Below are positions 35,560-43,749 of a stretch of 64,000 nucleotides of DNA, piece by piece (positions within the stretch are counted from its first letter, which is position 1; each line of letters begins with the position of its first letter). The stretch comes from Pseudonocardia alaniniphila (GTDB lineage Bacteria > Actinomycetota > Actinomycetes > Mycobacteriales > Pseudonocardiaceae). A program made the translations under genes and the position numbers. A model generated the notes under the pieces. The model was not told the DNA's origin, ran no database searches, and was given only the letters and a program-made list of their open reading frames with translations. The stretch covers positions 372,001 to 436,000 of the forward strand of contig NZ_JAKXMK010000003.1 of the NCBI RefSeq assembly GCF_022524485.1, read 5' to 3'.

Positions 35560-35693
35560 ACAGCGCGCACGAGGGCATCACGGTCCAGATCTACGGACAC
35601 CGCTCCACCGGGCACTACCGGGAGGCTGCCGAGCTGGTGGCTGGTCTGATCCGACGGAAACTCAACGCCGGTCCGGCGGCCGACGCCGGATAG
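35560..35693 (+). pseudogene. Possible tyrosine-recombinase C-terminal remnant
   Basis: The frame ending at 35693 reads GITVQIYGHRSTGHYREAAELVAGLIRRKL. It resembles the C-terminal tail of phage-type integrases (catalytic Tyr in an x-x-YGH context, then an amphipathic helix). It points at the 3' end of the initiator tRNA gene 73 bases away, the classic place for an integrase next to its attachment site. The catalytic Arg/His boxes are gone. Two copies of GGTCACAA lie between it and the tRNA terminator. The call is tentative. Confidence 0.4.
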
Positions 35694-35727
35694 TCCGTGG
35701 TCACAAATCTGGTCACAACTGGCATGA

Positions 35728-35762
35728 AAATGGCCCCCGGACTGATCGTCCGGGGGCCATTT
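35728..35762 (-). terminator. Rho-independent terminator of the initiator tRNA gene
   Basis: A perfect 15-bp stem (35728-35742 with 35748-35762) and a 5-nt loop follow the tRNA CCA end on the minus strand. The stem ends in a short T-run in the direction of transcription. It is the clearest intrinsic terminator in the left half of the window. Confidence 0.88.
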
Positions 35763-35766
35763 CCGC

Positions 35767-35843
35767 TGGTAGCGGGGGTAGGATTCGAACCTACGACCTC
35801 TGGGTTATGAGCCCAGCGAGCTACCGAGCTGCTCCACCCCGCG
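35767..35843 (-). tRNA. Initiator tRNA-Met (anticodon CAT)
   Basis: A 77-base cloverleaf including an encoded CCA (35769-35767). The anticodon loop is CTCATAA on a stem with three consecutive G-C pairs (GGG/CCC), the mark of initiator tRNAs. The first acceptor pair is a C/U mismatch, the other initiator hallmark. The T arm is GTAGGTTCGAATCCTAC. A strong terminator follows the gene. Integrase-like sequence near its 3' end suggests use as an attachment site. Confidence 0.95.
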
Positions 35844-35919
35844 TTGCCGTGTTGCTGTCTTGCATTAAGGACAGTACACCCCCCGGAAACCTGCCTGCAT
35901 CGGGGGGTCCCCCCTACGG

Positions 35920-35959
35920 CCACCGCCCCGCCTGCCTGGTGAGGCCGACGGGGCGGTGG
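35920..35959 (-). terminator. Hairpin after the UPF0182 gene
   Basis: CCACCGCCCCG (35920-35930) pairs perfectly with 35949-35959. It lies 17 bases past the UPF0182 stop and before the tRNA promoter region, so it probably ends the upstream message. There is no T-run. Confidence 0.65.
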
Positions 35960-35975
35960 GTGGGACCAGCGGAAA

Positions 35976-38966
35976 TCAGCCGCCCGGGCCGGGCGGTGGC
36001 GGAGCAGCCGGTGGCGCGGACGTCGCCGCCGAGCCGGCGCTCGACTGCGCCTGCTGGAACTGCTGCACCGCGTTGTCCAGTGCCTGCAGCGCCTGGCCCT
36101 GTGCCGCGAAGTCACCGCTCTGGTTCGCCGCCCGGAGCTGGTTGATCGCGCTCTGGATCGACGCCGCAGCCGCGGCGACCTGCGGGTTGGCAGCCGGTGC
36201 AGCAGGACCGCCCGGTGTGGCGCCCTGCTGCGGCGCCGGTGGCGCACCTCCTGCGGCCGGCGGTGCTACGGCAGCCCCCGCTCCGGCCCCGAACACCTGG
36301 TCCAGCGCCACGGACAGGTTCGCGTCATAGCCGACCCGCCCGTTGTACGACACGAGCACTCTTGCCAGCTGTGGATAGCTGGACTGCTGATTGGCTCGTT
36401 CGATGTAGACCGGTTCGACGAAGAGCAGACCGCCGGCCACCGGGAGGGTGAGCAGGTTTCCGTACTCGACGGTGCTCTGCCCACCCCGCGATAGCAGGCC
36501 TAGGTCCTGGCTGACGTTCGGTGAACCGACGAACTGCGTCTGCACCTGTTGCGGGCCTAGCGTCTGCGTGTCCGGTGGTAGCTGCAGCACCGTGATCTTG
36601 CCGTAGTTGGCCGGATCGGAGCTCGCCGTCACGTAGGCCGAGAGGATGTCCCGGTTGCGGAACACCAGGGCACTCGTGAGCTGGAAGGTGGGCGTGTTGT
36701 TCTGTTCCCCGCCGGCTCCCGGTTCGCCCGCCAGGATGTAGTACGGCGGCTGTGGAGCGCCGCCTGCGCCGCCCCCACCTGGCACGGTCGGATCGGAGGG
36801 GACGTCCCAGAACGACACGTTGCCGTAGAACTCGAGGGGGTTGTCCACGTGGTAGCGCGTCAGTAGCTCGCGCTGCACCTTGAACTGGTCCTCCGGGTAC
36901 CGGAAGTGCGCTCTCAGATCCGGGCTGATGGCCGACGCGGGCTGCACCGTGCCCGGGAAGGTCTTCATCCAGGTCTGCAGCACCGGGTCGGACTCGTCGA
37001 AGGCGTACAACGTGACCGTGCCGTCGTAGGCGTCGACGGTGGCCTTCACGGAGTTGCGCAGGTAGCTGATGTCCTTGTCGGCCTGCGGTCGTTGCAGCGC
37101 CTGCTGGGCATCCGCCGTGGCCTGACCCAGCCCCATCCGTTCCGCATACGGGTAGTTCTGGAGCGTGGTGTAGCCGTCGACGATCCACTCGATGCGCCCG
37201 TTGACCACCGCCGGGTAGGGGTCGCTGTCCGTGGTGAGCCACGGCGCCACCGCCTGCACCCGGTCGCGGGGGTCGCGGACGTACATGATCTTCGAGTTCT
37301 GGTTGATCGAGTTGTTGAACAGGATGTTGCGCTCGCCGTAGAACAGCGAGAAGACGAGCCTGTTCACAAAGCTGCCGAGCGGCACGCCGCCCTTGCCGTG
37401 GTACGTGTAGCTCTGGGTGTCGGAGTCGTACTCCCGCGGCGCCCCGCCCGGCTCGGCACCGACGATCGAGTAGCCGTCGATCAGTTCGCCGTAGTAGATG
37501 CGCGGTTCGGTGACGCGCAGGCTCGGCGGAATGCTCTGCGACTCGTTGTTGGTGATGTCGATGCTGGTGAAGTTGGGAAGGCCGCCCTGCCCACCCGCCT
37601 CGTCCAGCACGGCGTTCACCTGGTTGGCCGGAGCCACCACGATCCCGTTGCCGTGGGTGTAGACGAGCCGGCGGTTGATCCAGTCGGTCTGGTTGCCCGT
37701 GAGGCCTGCGCTGTTCAGCTCACGAGCGGCGACGATGTAGTCCTGTGTCTTCCCGTCGATGTTGTAGCGGTCGATGTCGAGCTTCTGCGGGAAGCCGTAG
37801 AAAGTGCGTCGCTGCTGGAGCTGGGTGAACGTGTCGCCCACCTTGGCCGGGTCGAGCAGCCGGATGTTCGACACCGTCGCGGAGTCGTTGCGGACCTCCG
37901 CGGGGGTGGCATCCGAGGTGCCGCTGTAGGGAACCTCGGTGACCTTGTCGTCCGTGAGGCCGAAGGCCTGCCGGGTGGCCGCGATGTTGCGCTCGATCGG
38001 GACCGCTTCACGCTCGTTGGCATTGGGCGATACGACGAACTGCTGCAGCACCTGCGGCCACGCCGCGCCGATCAGCACGCTGGACAGGATCAGCAGCACG
38101 ACGGCGATCGCGGGCAGCTGCAGGTTGCGGCGGAAGACCGCGGCGAAGAAAGCGGCAGCACAGATGAGCGAGATGAACAGGAGGATCAGCTTCGCCGGCA
38201 TCACCGCGTTGAGATCGGTGTAGGTGGCGCCGGTGAAGATGTCACTGCGGTTGCTGAAGAGCAGCTCGTAGCGGTCGAGGTAGTAGGCGACCGCCTTCAG
38301 CAGCACGAACACGCCGGCGAGAATCGCCAGCTGGGCGCGAGCAGCCGCCGAGACCTGTCCGGACCTGCCACTGAGCCGGATGCCGCCGAAGATGTAGTGG
38401 GTGATCAGCGAGACCACGAAGCAGATGGCCACGGCGACGAACAGCCAGTCCAGCACGTACCGGTAGAACGGCAGCTGGAAGGCGTAGAAACCGACGTCGA
38501 TGCCGAACTCGGGGTCGGTGACGCCGAACGGCGTGGAGTTGATGAACTGCTGGACGGTCTGCCAGTCACCCTGCGCCGCCAGCCCGGCGATGACGCCGAT
38601 GATCAGCGGGATGCCGATCGCGAACAACCGCAACCGCTGGATGATCACCGTGCGGTAGCGGGCGATCGGATCCTCCGGCCCGCTGACGGGAACGAAGACA
38701 GGGCGTGAGCGGTAGGCGATCCACAGTGACAGCGCCACCAGGCCGCCGATCAGCAGCCCGCCCACGAGGAACTGCACGATCTGCGTGAACAGAACGGTGG
38801 CGAAGACGCCCCGGTAGCCGACCTCCCCGAACCAGAGCCAGTCGACGTAGAAGTTGATCAGGCGCGAGCCACCGAGGAGCAGCAGTACCACGATTCCCGC
38901 CAGGATGAGCAGGATCCGGGTACGGCGGCTCAACGTAGGGGCTCCCACCGGGGGCCTCATGGCCAC
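35976..38966 (-). CDS. UPF0182 family membrane protein (Rv3193c-like)
   Basis: A 996-residue protein. The N-terminal third has about seven membrane segments (ILLILAGIVVLLLLGGSRLINFYVDWLWFGEVGY, FLVGGLLIGGLVALSLWIAY, IIGVIAGLAAQ, VAVAICFVVSLITHYIF and others). A very large exported domain follows with family blocks such as NRRLVYTHGNGIVVAPANQV, YYGELIDGYSIVGAEPGG and AYDGTVTLYAFDESDPVLQTW. The tail is Ala/Pro-rich. COG1615 proteins are conserved across Actinobacteria and their job is unknown. It opens a block with the same order as M. tuberculosis Rv3193c onward. Confidence 0.95.
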   Translation of the reverse strand: MAMRPPVGAPTLSRRTRILLILAGIVVLLLLGGSRLINFYVDWLWFGEVGYRGVFATVLFTQIVQFLVGGLLIGGLVALSLWIAYRSRPVFVPVSGPEDPIARYRTVIIQRLRLFAIGIPLIIGVIAGLAAQGDWQTVQQFINSTPFGVTDPEFGIDVGFYAFQLPFYRYVLDWLFVAVAICFVVSLITHYIFGGIRLSGRSGQVSAAARAQLAILAGVFVLLKAVAYYLDRYELLFSNRSDIFTGATYTDLNAVMPAKLILLFISLICAAAFFAAVFRRNLQLPAIAVVLLILSSVLIGAAWPQVLQQFVVSPNANEREAVPIERNIAATRQAFGLTDDKVTEVPYSGTSDATPAEVRNDSATVSNIRLLDPAKVGDTFTQLQQRRTFYGFPQKLDIDRYNIDGKTQDYIVAARELNSAGLTGNQTDWINRRLVYTHGNGIVVAPANQVNAVLDEAGGQGGLPNFTSIDITNNESQSIPPSLRVTEPRIYYGELIDGYSIVGAEPGGAPREYDSDTQSYTYHGKGGVPLGSFVNRLVFSLFYGERNILFNNSINQNSKIMYVRDPRDRVQAVAPWLTTDSDPYPAVVNGRIEWIVDGYTTLQNYPYAERMGLGQATADAQQALQRPQADKDISYLRNSVKATVDAYDGTVTLYAFDESDPVLQTWMKTFPGTVQPASAISPDLRAHFRYPEDQFKVQRELLTRYHVDNPLEFYGNVSFWDVPSDPTVPGGGGAGGAPQPPYYILAGEPGAGGEQNNTPTFQLTSALVFRNRDILSAYVTASSDPANYGKITVLQLPPDTQTLGPQQVQTQFVGSPNVSQDLGLLSRGGQSTVEYGNLLTLPVAGGLLFVEPVYIERANQQSSYPQLARVLVSYNGRVGYDANLSVALDQVFGAGAGAAVAPPAAGGAPPAPQQGATPGGPAAPAANPQVAAAAASIQSAINQLRAANQSGDFAAQGQALQALDNAVQQFQQAQSSAGSAATSAPPAAPPPPGPGG

Positions 38967-39140
38967 AGGGCACGCTCCAGTCTTCGTGGGTCGGGCGCCG
39001 GGCGGATGCGACGGGTCCGCTGCCGCGACGACCTGCTCGATCGCCTCCTGCAGCCGGCTCGACTATGCGCCCTGCTCACCCAACTCTACGGACGGGGTGT
39101 GGAGTTCCCGTTCGGGCCTAGATTGTTCTGTTCGTCCGAT

Positions 39141-40169
39141 TCAGGCTGCGGCCGTGCAGGAGGGCGCCGGACGCCCCGTCGCGAGCGCATCGAGGCCGTT
39201 CAGAGCGTCCTGAAGGGTCGCGACACGGACGAGCTCCAACCCGGCGGGCGCGTTCGCCTCGGCCTCGCCGCAGTTGTCGGCCGGCACGAGGAACACGGTG
39301 GCGCCCGCGTCCCGCGCGGCCCGCATCTTGAACGGGATGCCGCCGATCGGGCCGACCTGCCCGTCGGGGGTGATCGTCCCCGTCCCGGCGATGAAACGGC
39401 CGTCGGTGAGCCCGCCCGGCGTCAGCTTGTCGATCACGGCAAGCGCGAACATGAGCCCGGCCGACGGGCCACCGATGTCGCCGAGGCTGATCCTGATGTC
39501 GCCGGTGCGCGGCTCGATCCCGGGCCGCACTCCGAGCAGGCCCTGCGGCCGATCCGGACTCGACCCGAGCACGACGTCCGCGTCGTGCTCCTGACCCGCC
39601 CGCTTGTAGGTGATCGTGACGGACTGTCCGGGCGTGGTGGTCGACAGCGCGCCGGACACCGCGGCCGGTGTGTCGACGGGGTGCCCCGACACCGCGACGA
39701 TCTCGTCGCCGGGCTCGAGCCTGCCCTGCGCAGGCGAGTTCGGCACGAGGTCGGTCACCACCACCCGCGTAGGCAGGCGCAGCTCGGTGAGCGCGGCGAC
39801 CTCGGCGTTGGCCTCCGAGGCCGCGAACTGCTCCGTGTTCTCCTGCTGCACCTGCTCGTCGCTCTTCTCCGGCGGGAAGACCTCGCTGCGCGGCACGACC
39901 TGGCGGTTACCGTCCGCCCAGAGGCCCAGGGTCGCGAACAGCGTGAGCCTGTCGGTCACCGAGACCGTGGTCATGTTCAAGTGCCCGGTCGTCGGATAGG
40001 CCTGCAGCCCGTCGACCGCGACGACCGGCTGCCCACCGACGTCGCCGAGCGTGTCGTACGTCGGACCTGGACCGAGCGCCACCATCGGCACGGGCACCGT
40101 CGCGGCGAGCACCGCGAGCGCCAGCGCGAGCATGCCTGCGGCGACGAGGTTCCACGTCCGGCGGTTCAC
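39141..40169 (-). CDS. PDZ-domain Lon-like serine protease (Rv3194c-like)
   Basis: A protein of 342 residues with an N-terminal signal/anchor helix (WNLVAAGMLALALAVLAATVPVP). A PDZ domain follows (VVVTDLVPNSPAQGRLEPGDEIVAVSGHPVDT). The C-terminal S16 Lon-protease fold has catalytic Ser in DIGGPSAGLMFALAVID and Lys in GGIPFKMRAARDAGATVFLVP. It is thus a membrane-anchored, outward-facing ATP-independent protease, like YlbL of Bacillus. Start GTG at 40169 is set by the signal sequence; the frame is open far upstream. It is divergent from the zinc metalloprotease gene. Confidence 0.92.
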   Translation of the reverse strand: MNRRTWNLVAAGMLALALAVLAATVPVPMVALGPGPTYDTLGDVGGQPVVAVDGLQAYPTTGHLNMTTVSVTDRLTLFATLGLWADGNRQVVPRSEVFPPEKSDEQVQQENTEQFAASEANAEVAALTELRLPTRVVVTDLVPNSPAQGRLEPGDEIVAVSGHPVDTPAAVSGALSTTTPGQSVTITYKRAGQEHDADVVLGSSPDRPQGLLGVRPGIEPRTGDIRISLGDIGGPSAGLMFALAVIDKLTPGGLTDGRFIAGTGTITPDGQVGPIGGIPFKMRAARDAGATVFLVPADNCGEAEANAPAGLELVRVATLQDALNGLDALATGRPAPSCTAAA

Positions 40170-40304
40170 AATCTGGAAGCCTATGGGGACCTGTTTCGAT
40201 GCCCTCGGACGGTCTGTGCTGCGCCGCCGGGCGGCGCATCGACGCCTGTCAATTTGTGCTGAATGCGAACAGCTCAGCTTGGGCGATCCGCGTACCGTGG
40301 TGAC

Positions 40305-41807
40305 ATGAGCGATACCCCGTTCGGATTCGGGCCGTCCGACCGCGACCGTGATGACAAGGAGAACGAGCGCGGCCGAGAGCCGGAGCGCCCGAACAACGGG
40401 CCGCAGGATCCGTTCGGCTTCGGCAAGCTCCCAGGGATGCCACCCGGTGGCTTCCCCGGGCTCCCCGGCTTGCCCGGAATGCCGGGTATGCCCGGAGGTG
40501 CGGGCGGGTTCGACGTCAGCCAGCTCGGCCAGATGCTCACACAGCTCGGGCAGATGCTCAGCCAGGCGCAGAACACCGGCGGGGGCCCCGTCAACTACGA
40601 CCTCGCCGCGCAGCTCGCCCAGCAGCGACTCGCTGCCACCACGTCCTCGCTCACCGAGGCGCAGCGCGCCGCCGTCGCCGACGCGGTGAAGCTCGCCGAG
40701 CTGTGGCTCGACCCGGCCACCGAGTTCCCCGCCGGGGCCGTCGAGACCAAGGCCTGGTCGGCGAGCGAGTGGGTCACCGCGAGCATGCCCACCTGGAAGC
40801 GGCTGTGCGACCCGGTCGCGCAGCGCGTGTCCGGGTCGTGGGTGGAGGCGATCCCCGAGGAAGCGCGTTCCGCCGCCGGCCCGATGCTGGCGATGCTCGG
40901 TCAGATGGGCGGGCTCGCCTTCGGCAGCCAGCTCGGGGGTGGGCTGGCGCAGCTCGCCGCGGAGGTGGTCTCCTCCACCGACATCGGCGTGCCCGTCGGT
41001 CCCGACCGGGTCGCGGCTCTGCTGCCCGAGAACATCGAGAAGTTCACGAAGGACCTCGACCGTCCCGCCAGCGAGGTCATGATCTTCCTGGCTGCCCGTG
41101 AGGCGGCGCACCACCGGCTGTTCGCCCACGTGCCATGGCTCAAGGAGCGGCTGCTGGGCACCGTCGAGGAGTACGCGCGGGGCATCCGGGTCGACACGTC
41201 CCGCATCGAGGAGCTGGCCCGGGGCATCGACCCGTCCAACCCGGCCGCCATCGAAGAGGCCATGCAGTCGGGGATGTTCGAGCCCGAGACCACCCCGGAG
41301 CAGGAGGCGGCCCTGGCTCGCCTCGAGACGCTCCTCGCGCTGATCGAGGGCTGGGTCGACGCCGTGGTCGCCGACGCCGTGGGAGCCCGGCTCCCCGGGG
41401 CCGACGCCCTGCGCGAGACGCTGCGCAGGCGCCGCGCCTCCGGCGGACCTGCCGAGCAGACCTTCGCCACGGTGGTCGGACTCGAGCTGCGGCCCCGCCG
41501 GTTGCGGGCCGCCGCGGAGCTCTGGCGGCTCCTCGGCGAGCAGCGCGGGATCGCAGGCCGCGACGCACTGTGGGCCCACCCGGACCTCATCCCGTCCGCC
41601 GACGACCTCGACGACCCTGCCGGTTTCGTCGGTCGGGACGAGCTCGGCGACCCGATCGCGGAGCTGGAGAAGCTGGCGAACCGGGCAGGCGCCGAGGACC
41701 CCCAGCAGAAGCGCTCCGAGAAGTCCGAGGGCACCGACAGCGCCGGCGACACCGACACCCCGGATTCCGACGGGCCGGAGCCCGAGGGCCCCAAGCCCAC
41801 CGCCTGA
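40305..41807 (+). CDS. Zinc-dependent metalloprotease (COG5282, Rv3195-like)
   Basis: A 500-residue protein. The N terminus is low-complexity and Gly/Pro/Met-rich (GMPPGGFPGLPGLPGMPGMP). The core holds a degenerate zinc site REAAHHRLFAHVPWLKERL in place of HExxH, plus DPSNPAAIEEAMQSGMFEPETTPEQEAALARLETLLALIEGWVDAVV, typical of the TIGR03624 hydrolase family. The C terminus is acidic and probably disordered. Function is unknown. Start ATG at 40305. It is followed by a strong hairpin shared with the convergent YgjP gene. Confidence 0.9.
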   Translation: MSDTPFGFGPSDRDRDDKENERGREPERPNNGPQDPFGFGKLPGMPPGGFPGLPGLPGMPGMPGGAGGFDVSQLGQMLTQLGQMLSQAQNTGGGPVNYDLAAQLAQQRLAATTSSLTEAQRAAVADAVKLAELWLDPATEFPAGAVETKAWSASEWVTASMPTWKRLCDPVAQRVSGSWVEAIPEEARSAAGPMLAMLGQMGGLAFGSQLGGGLAQLAAEVVSSTDIGVPVGPDRVAALLPENIEKFTKDLDRPASEVMIFLAAREAAHHRLFAHVPWLKERLLGTVEEYARGIRVDTSRIEELARGIDPSNPAAIEEAMQSGMFEPETTPEQEAALARLETLLALIEGWVDAVVADAVGARLPGADALRETLRRRRASGGPAEQTFATVVGLELRPRRLRAAAELWRLLGEQRGIAGRDALWAHPDLIPSADDLDDPAGFVGRDELGDPIAELEKLANRAGAEDPQQKRSEKSEGTDSAGDTDTPDSDGPEPEGPKPTA

Positions 41808-41823
41808 CCCTGGGCTTCTCGCA

Positions 41824-41861
41824 GACCCCTCGCCACCGCACGGTCACGGTGGCGAGGGGTC
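41824..41861. terminator. Bidirectional hairpin terminator
   Basis: A perfect 15-bp stem (41824-41838 with 41847-41861) and an 8-nt loop sit between two convergent genes. The right arm overlaps the last bases of the YgjP-like gene. Confidence 0.85.
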
Positions 41862-42432
41862 AGCCGGTGGCCGCCTCCGGCTCTGCGTCGGGTTCCTCGC
41901 CGTCGATTCCGAGCATGCCCAGGCCTGCGGCGGCGGAGAGCCCCTCGAGGTAGCCCATGGCGCGTTCCGCACGCGGGTAGCGGTGCACCCACGCCCAGAA
42001 CCGGGTGTCGTGGCCCGGCTCCAGCAGGTGCGCGAGCTCATGGATCAACACGTAGTCGACCACCCAGCTGGGGACGTCACGCAGCCGCTCGCTGATCCGG
42101 ATCGTGGCGTCGGCGGGGGTGCACGACGCCCAGCGCGTGCGCATCGGGGGCACCCAGCGCACCGTATGGGGCTCGGCGCGTCCGTCGAGGTAACGGCGAG
42201 ACAGTTCCATGCTGCGCCGTCGCAGCTCGGCGTCTCCTTTGCGGGCCGGTGAGCGGCGACGGGCCTCGCTTCGCTCGAGCCGGCGCACCATCTCGTCGAC
42301 CCAGCGTCGTTCCTCCGAGTCGCTCATCCAGCCAGGGATGAAGACGATCACGGTGTCGCCTTCACGGCGTGCACTGACCATGCGCCGTCGGCGGTCACTG
42401 CGCCGGACCTCGATGACCGCGGGCTGCGCCAT
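41860..42432 (-). CDS. YgjP-like zinc metallopeptidase
   Basis: A protein of 190 residues. The catalytic zinc motif is YVLIHELAHLLEPGHDTRFWAWVHRYPRA (HExxH with a later His). It is preceded by TRWASCTPADATIRISERLRDVPSWVVDY, the WGSC-like box of the YgjP/SprT-like M48-clan family. The N-terminal beta region is VEVRRSDRRRR-like. The family is conserved but its substrate is unknown. I take the ATG at 42432; a GTG directly before it is also in frame. Its last bases overlap the shared terminator. Confidence 0.9.
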   Translation of the reverse strand: MAQPAVIEVRRSDRRRRMVSARREGDTVIVFIPGWMSDSEERRWVDEMVRRLERSEARRRSPARKGDAELRRRSMELSRRYLDGRAEPHTVRWVPPMRTRWASCTPADATIRISERLRDVPSWVVDYVLIHELAHLLEPGHDTRFWAWVHRYPRAERAMGYLEGLSAAAGLGMLGIDGEEPDAEPEAATG

Positions 42433-42548
42433 CACTCCAGCCTAAGCCCCGCCGGCGGGTCGGCGCGTCACCCGATGTTGTCCACAGGACCGCCTCACCC
42501 TGTGGACAGCCCGCTGCGGCGGATCTTTCCGGAGGTCACCATCGGGGA

Positions 42549-43532
42549 ATGCCGACCGCAGCCCGCCCGTCGCCATCCGTGATGCTCCGTCTCTCCCCGT
42601 ATCGGTCGGTGCTCGCGCTGGGCCCCCGTGCCCGGTTGCTCGGCCTCGATCCGGCCACGGCCTTTGCCCTCGACGAGCTCCCGCCGGCGCTGGCGGCGAT
42701 GGTCGACGAGCTGGACGCCGCGGCCGAGCAGAACGAACTCGTCGACCGGGCCGTCCGGCGTGGGGCCGACGCGGCGCAGGCCCACGCCCTGGTGCGCGAG
42801 CTCGTCGCGGCCGGCGTGCTCATCGACACCACCGTCGTGGAGCGCAAGGACCGGCACCGCGCGGAGAGCACTGTCGTCGTCATCGGGGAGGGGTCGCTCG
42901 CCGTCGGCGTCGTCCTCGGGCTGGCGCAGGAGGGCGTGGGCACGGTGCACGTCGAGACCGGCGGGCCGGTGCTCGCCGCCGACCTCGGCACCGGCTACGT
43001 CGACGACGACCGCGGCTCCGACCGGCTACGGGCCACCAGAGCGGCGCTGCGGAGGCTCTGTCCTGGCACCGGCACGGGGCCGCCAGGGCAGCGGCTGACG
43101 GCCGACCTGGTCGTCCTCACCGACTTCCTCGCCCACGACCCGGGGCGGCTCGCGCAGCTGCATGCCACCGGCACAGCCCATCTCTCCGCCCGGGTACGCG
43201 ACGGCGTCGGCGTGGTCGGGCCGCTCGTCCTGCCCGGTCGCACCGCCTGTCTCGGCTGCCTCGATCGGCAACGCTGCGCCCACGACCCCGGCTGGCCTGC
43301 GGTCGCTGCGCAGCTGGTCGGCCGGCAGGGCCGCGCCGACCCTGCGACGATCCGCGCGACCGCCGCCCTCGCCACTGCGCAGGCCCTCGCCGCGCTCGAC
43401 ACGGCGTCCGGTGGAGGTGGTCCCCCTCCCACCCTCGATACGACACTGGAGCTCGACGCCACAGCGGGCACGCTGCTCCGGCGCGCCTGGTCGCCCCAAC
43501 CCGGCTGCGGATGCGGCGCGATCACCGACTGA
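42549..43532 (+). CDS. E1-like (ThiF/TOMM leader-binding-type) protein, Rv3196-like
   Basis: A 327-residue protein. The N-terminal 100 residues form a winged-helix part (RGADAAQAHALVRELVAAGVLI). The middle has a Rossmann start STVVVIGEGSLAVGVVLGLAQEGVGTVHVE, as in E1/ThiF enzymes but without the glycine-rich ATP loop being perfect. The C-terminal half has CLGCLDRQRCAHDPGWP and ends PQPGCGCGA, two Cys pairs that look like a structural zinc site. Similar proteins bind leader peptides in azoline-forming RiPP systems, yet no YcaO enzyme is present. Conserved in this place in mycobacteria; role unknown. Confidence 0.72.
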   Translation: MPTAARPSPSVMLRLSPYRSVLALGPRARLLGLDPATAFALDELPPALAAMVDELDAAAEQNELVDRAVRRGADAAQAHALVRELVAAGVLIDTTVVERKDRHRAESTVVVIGEGSLAVGVVLGLAQEGVGTVHVETGGPVLAADLGTGYVDDDRGSDRLRATRAALRRLCPGTGTGPPGQRLTADLVVLTDFLAHDPGRLAQLHATGTAHLSARVRDGVGVVGPLVLPGRTACLGCLDRQRCAHDPGWPAVAAQLVGRQGRADPATIRATAALATAQALAALDTASGGGGPPPTLDTTLELDATAGTLLRRAWSPQPGCGCGAITD

Positions 43533-43557
43533 TGTGACGGGAGATGGAGAGGGCAAC

Positions 43558-43749
43558 ATGCGCGCAAGGGGGAGATCGGGACACAATCAAGGAGTGAACG
43601 AGTCCGCGAGCCCGCCGTCGGACGGCGTCCGGCCCGGCACGCCGGGGATCCCCGGCGAAGGCGTACCGGCAACCGGGAGTGCCTGGTCGCCATCCGCCGC
43701 AGCAGTGCCGGTCGTGACCGCGAGGCCGGCCCCCGAGGAACCAGCGTGA
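43558..43749 (+). CDS. Small Pro/Gly-rich protein coupled to the ABC1 kinase
   Basis: A 63-residue open frame starts at ATG 43558, five bases after GGAGAGGG, and ends in GTGA so that its stop overlaps the GTG start of the kinase. It is rich in Pro, Gly, Ala and Ser (SPPSDGVRPGTPGIPGEGVPA) with no hydrophobic core, so it is likely disordered. A second start (GTG 43594) is possible. A small gene (Rv3196A) occupies the same spot in M. tuberculosis, but I cannot confirm homology. Confidence 0.6.
   Translation: MRARGRSGHNQGVNESASPPSDGVRPGTPGIPGEGVPATGSAWSPSAAAVPVVTARPAPEEPA

Noticed and set aside
36906..38708. A 600-codon frame antisense to UPF0182
   Set aside because: Val/Asp/Gly/Arg-rich shadow of a clearly conserved gene.
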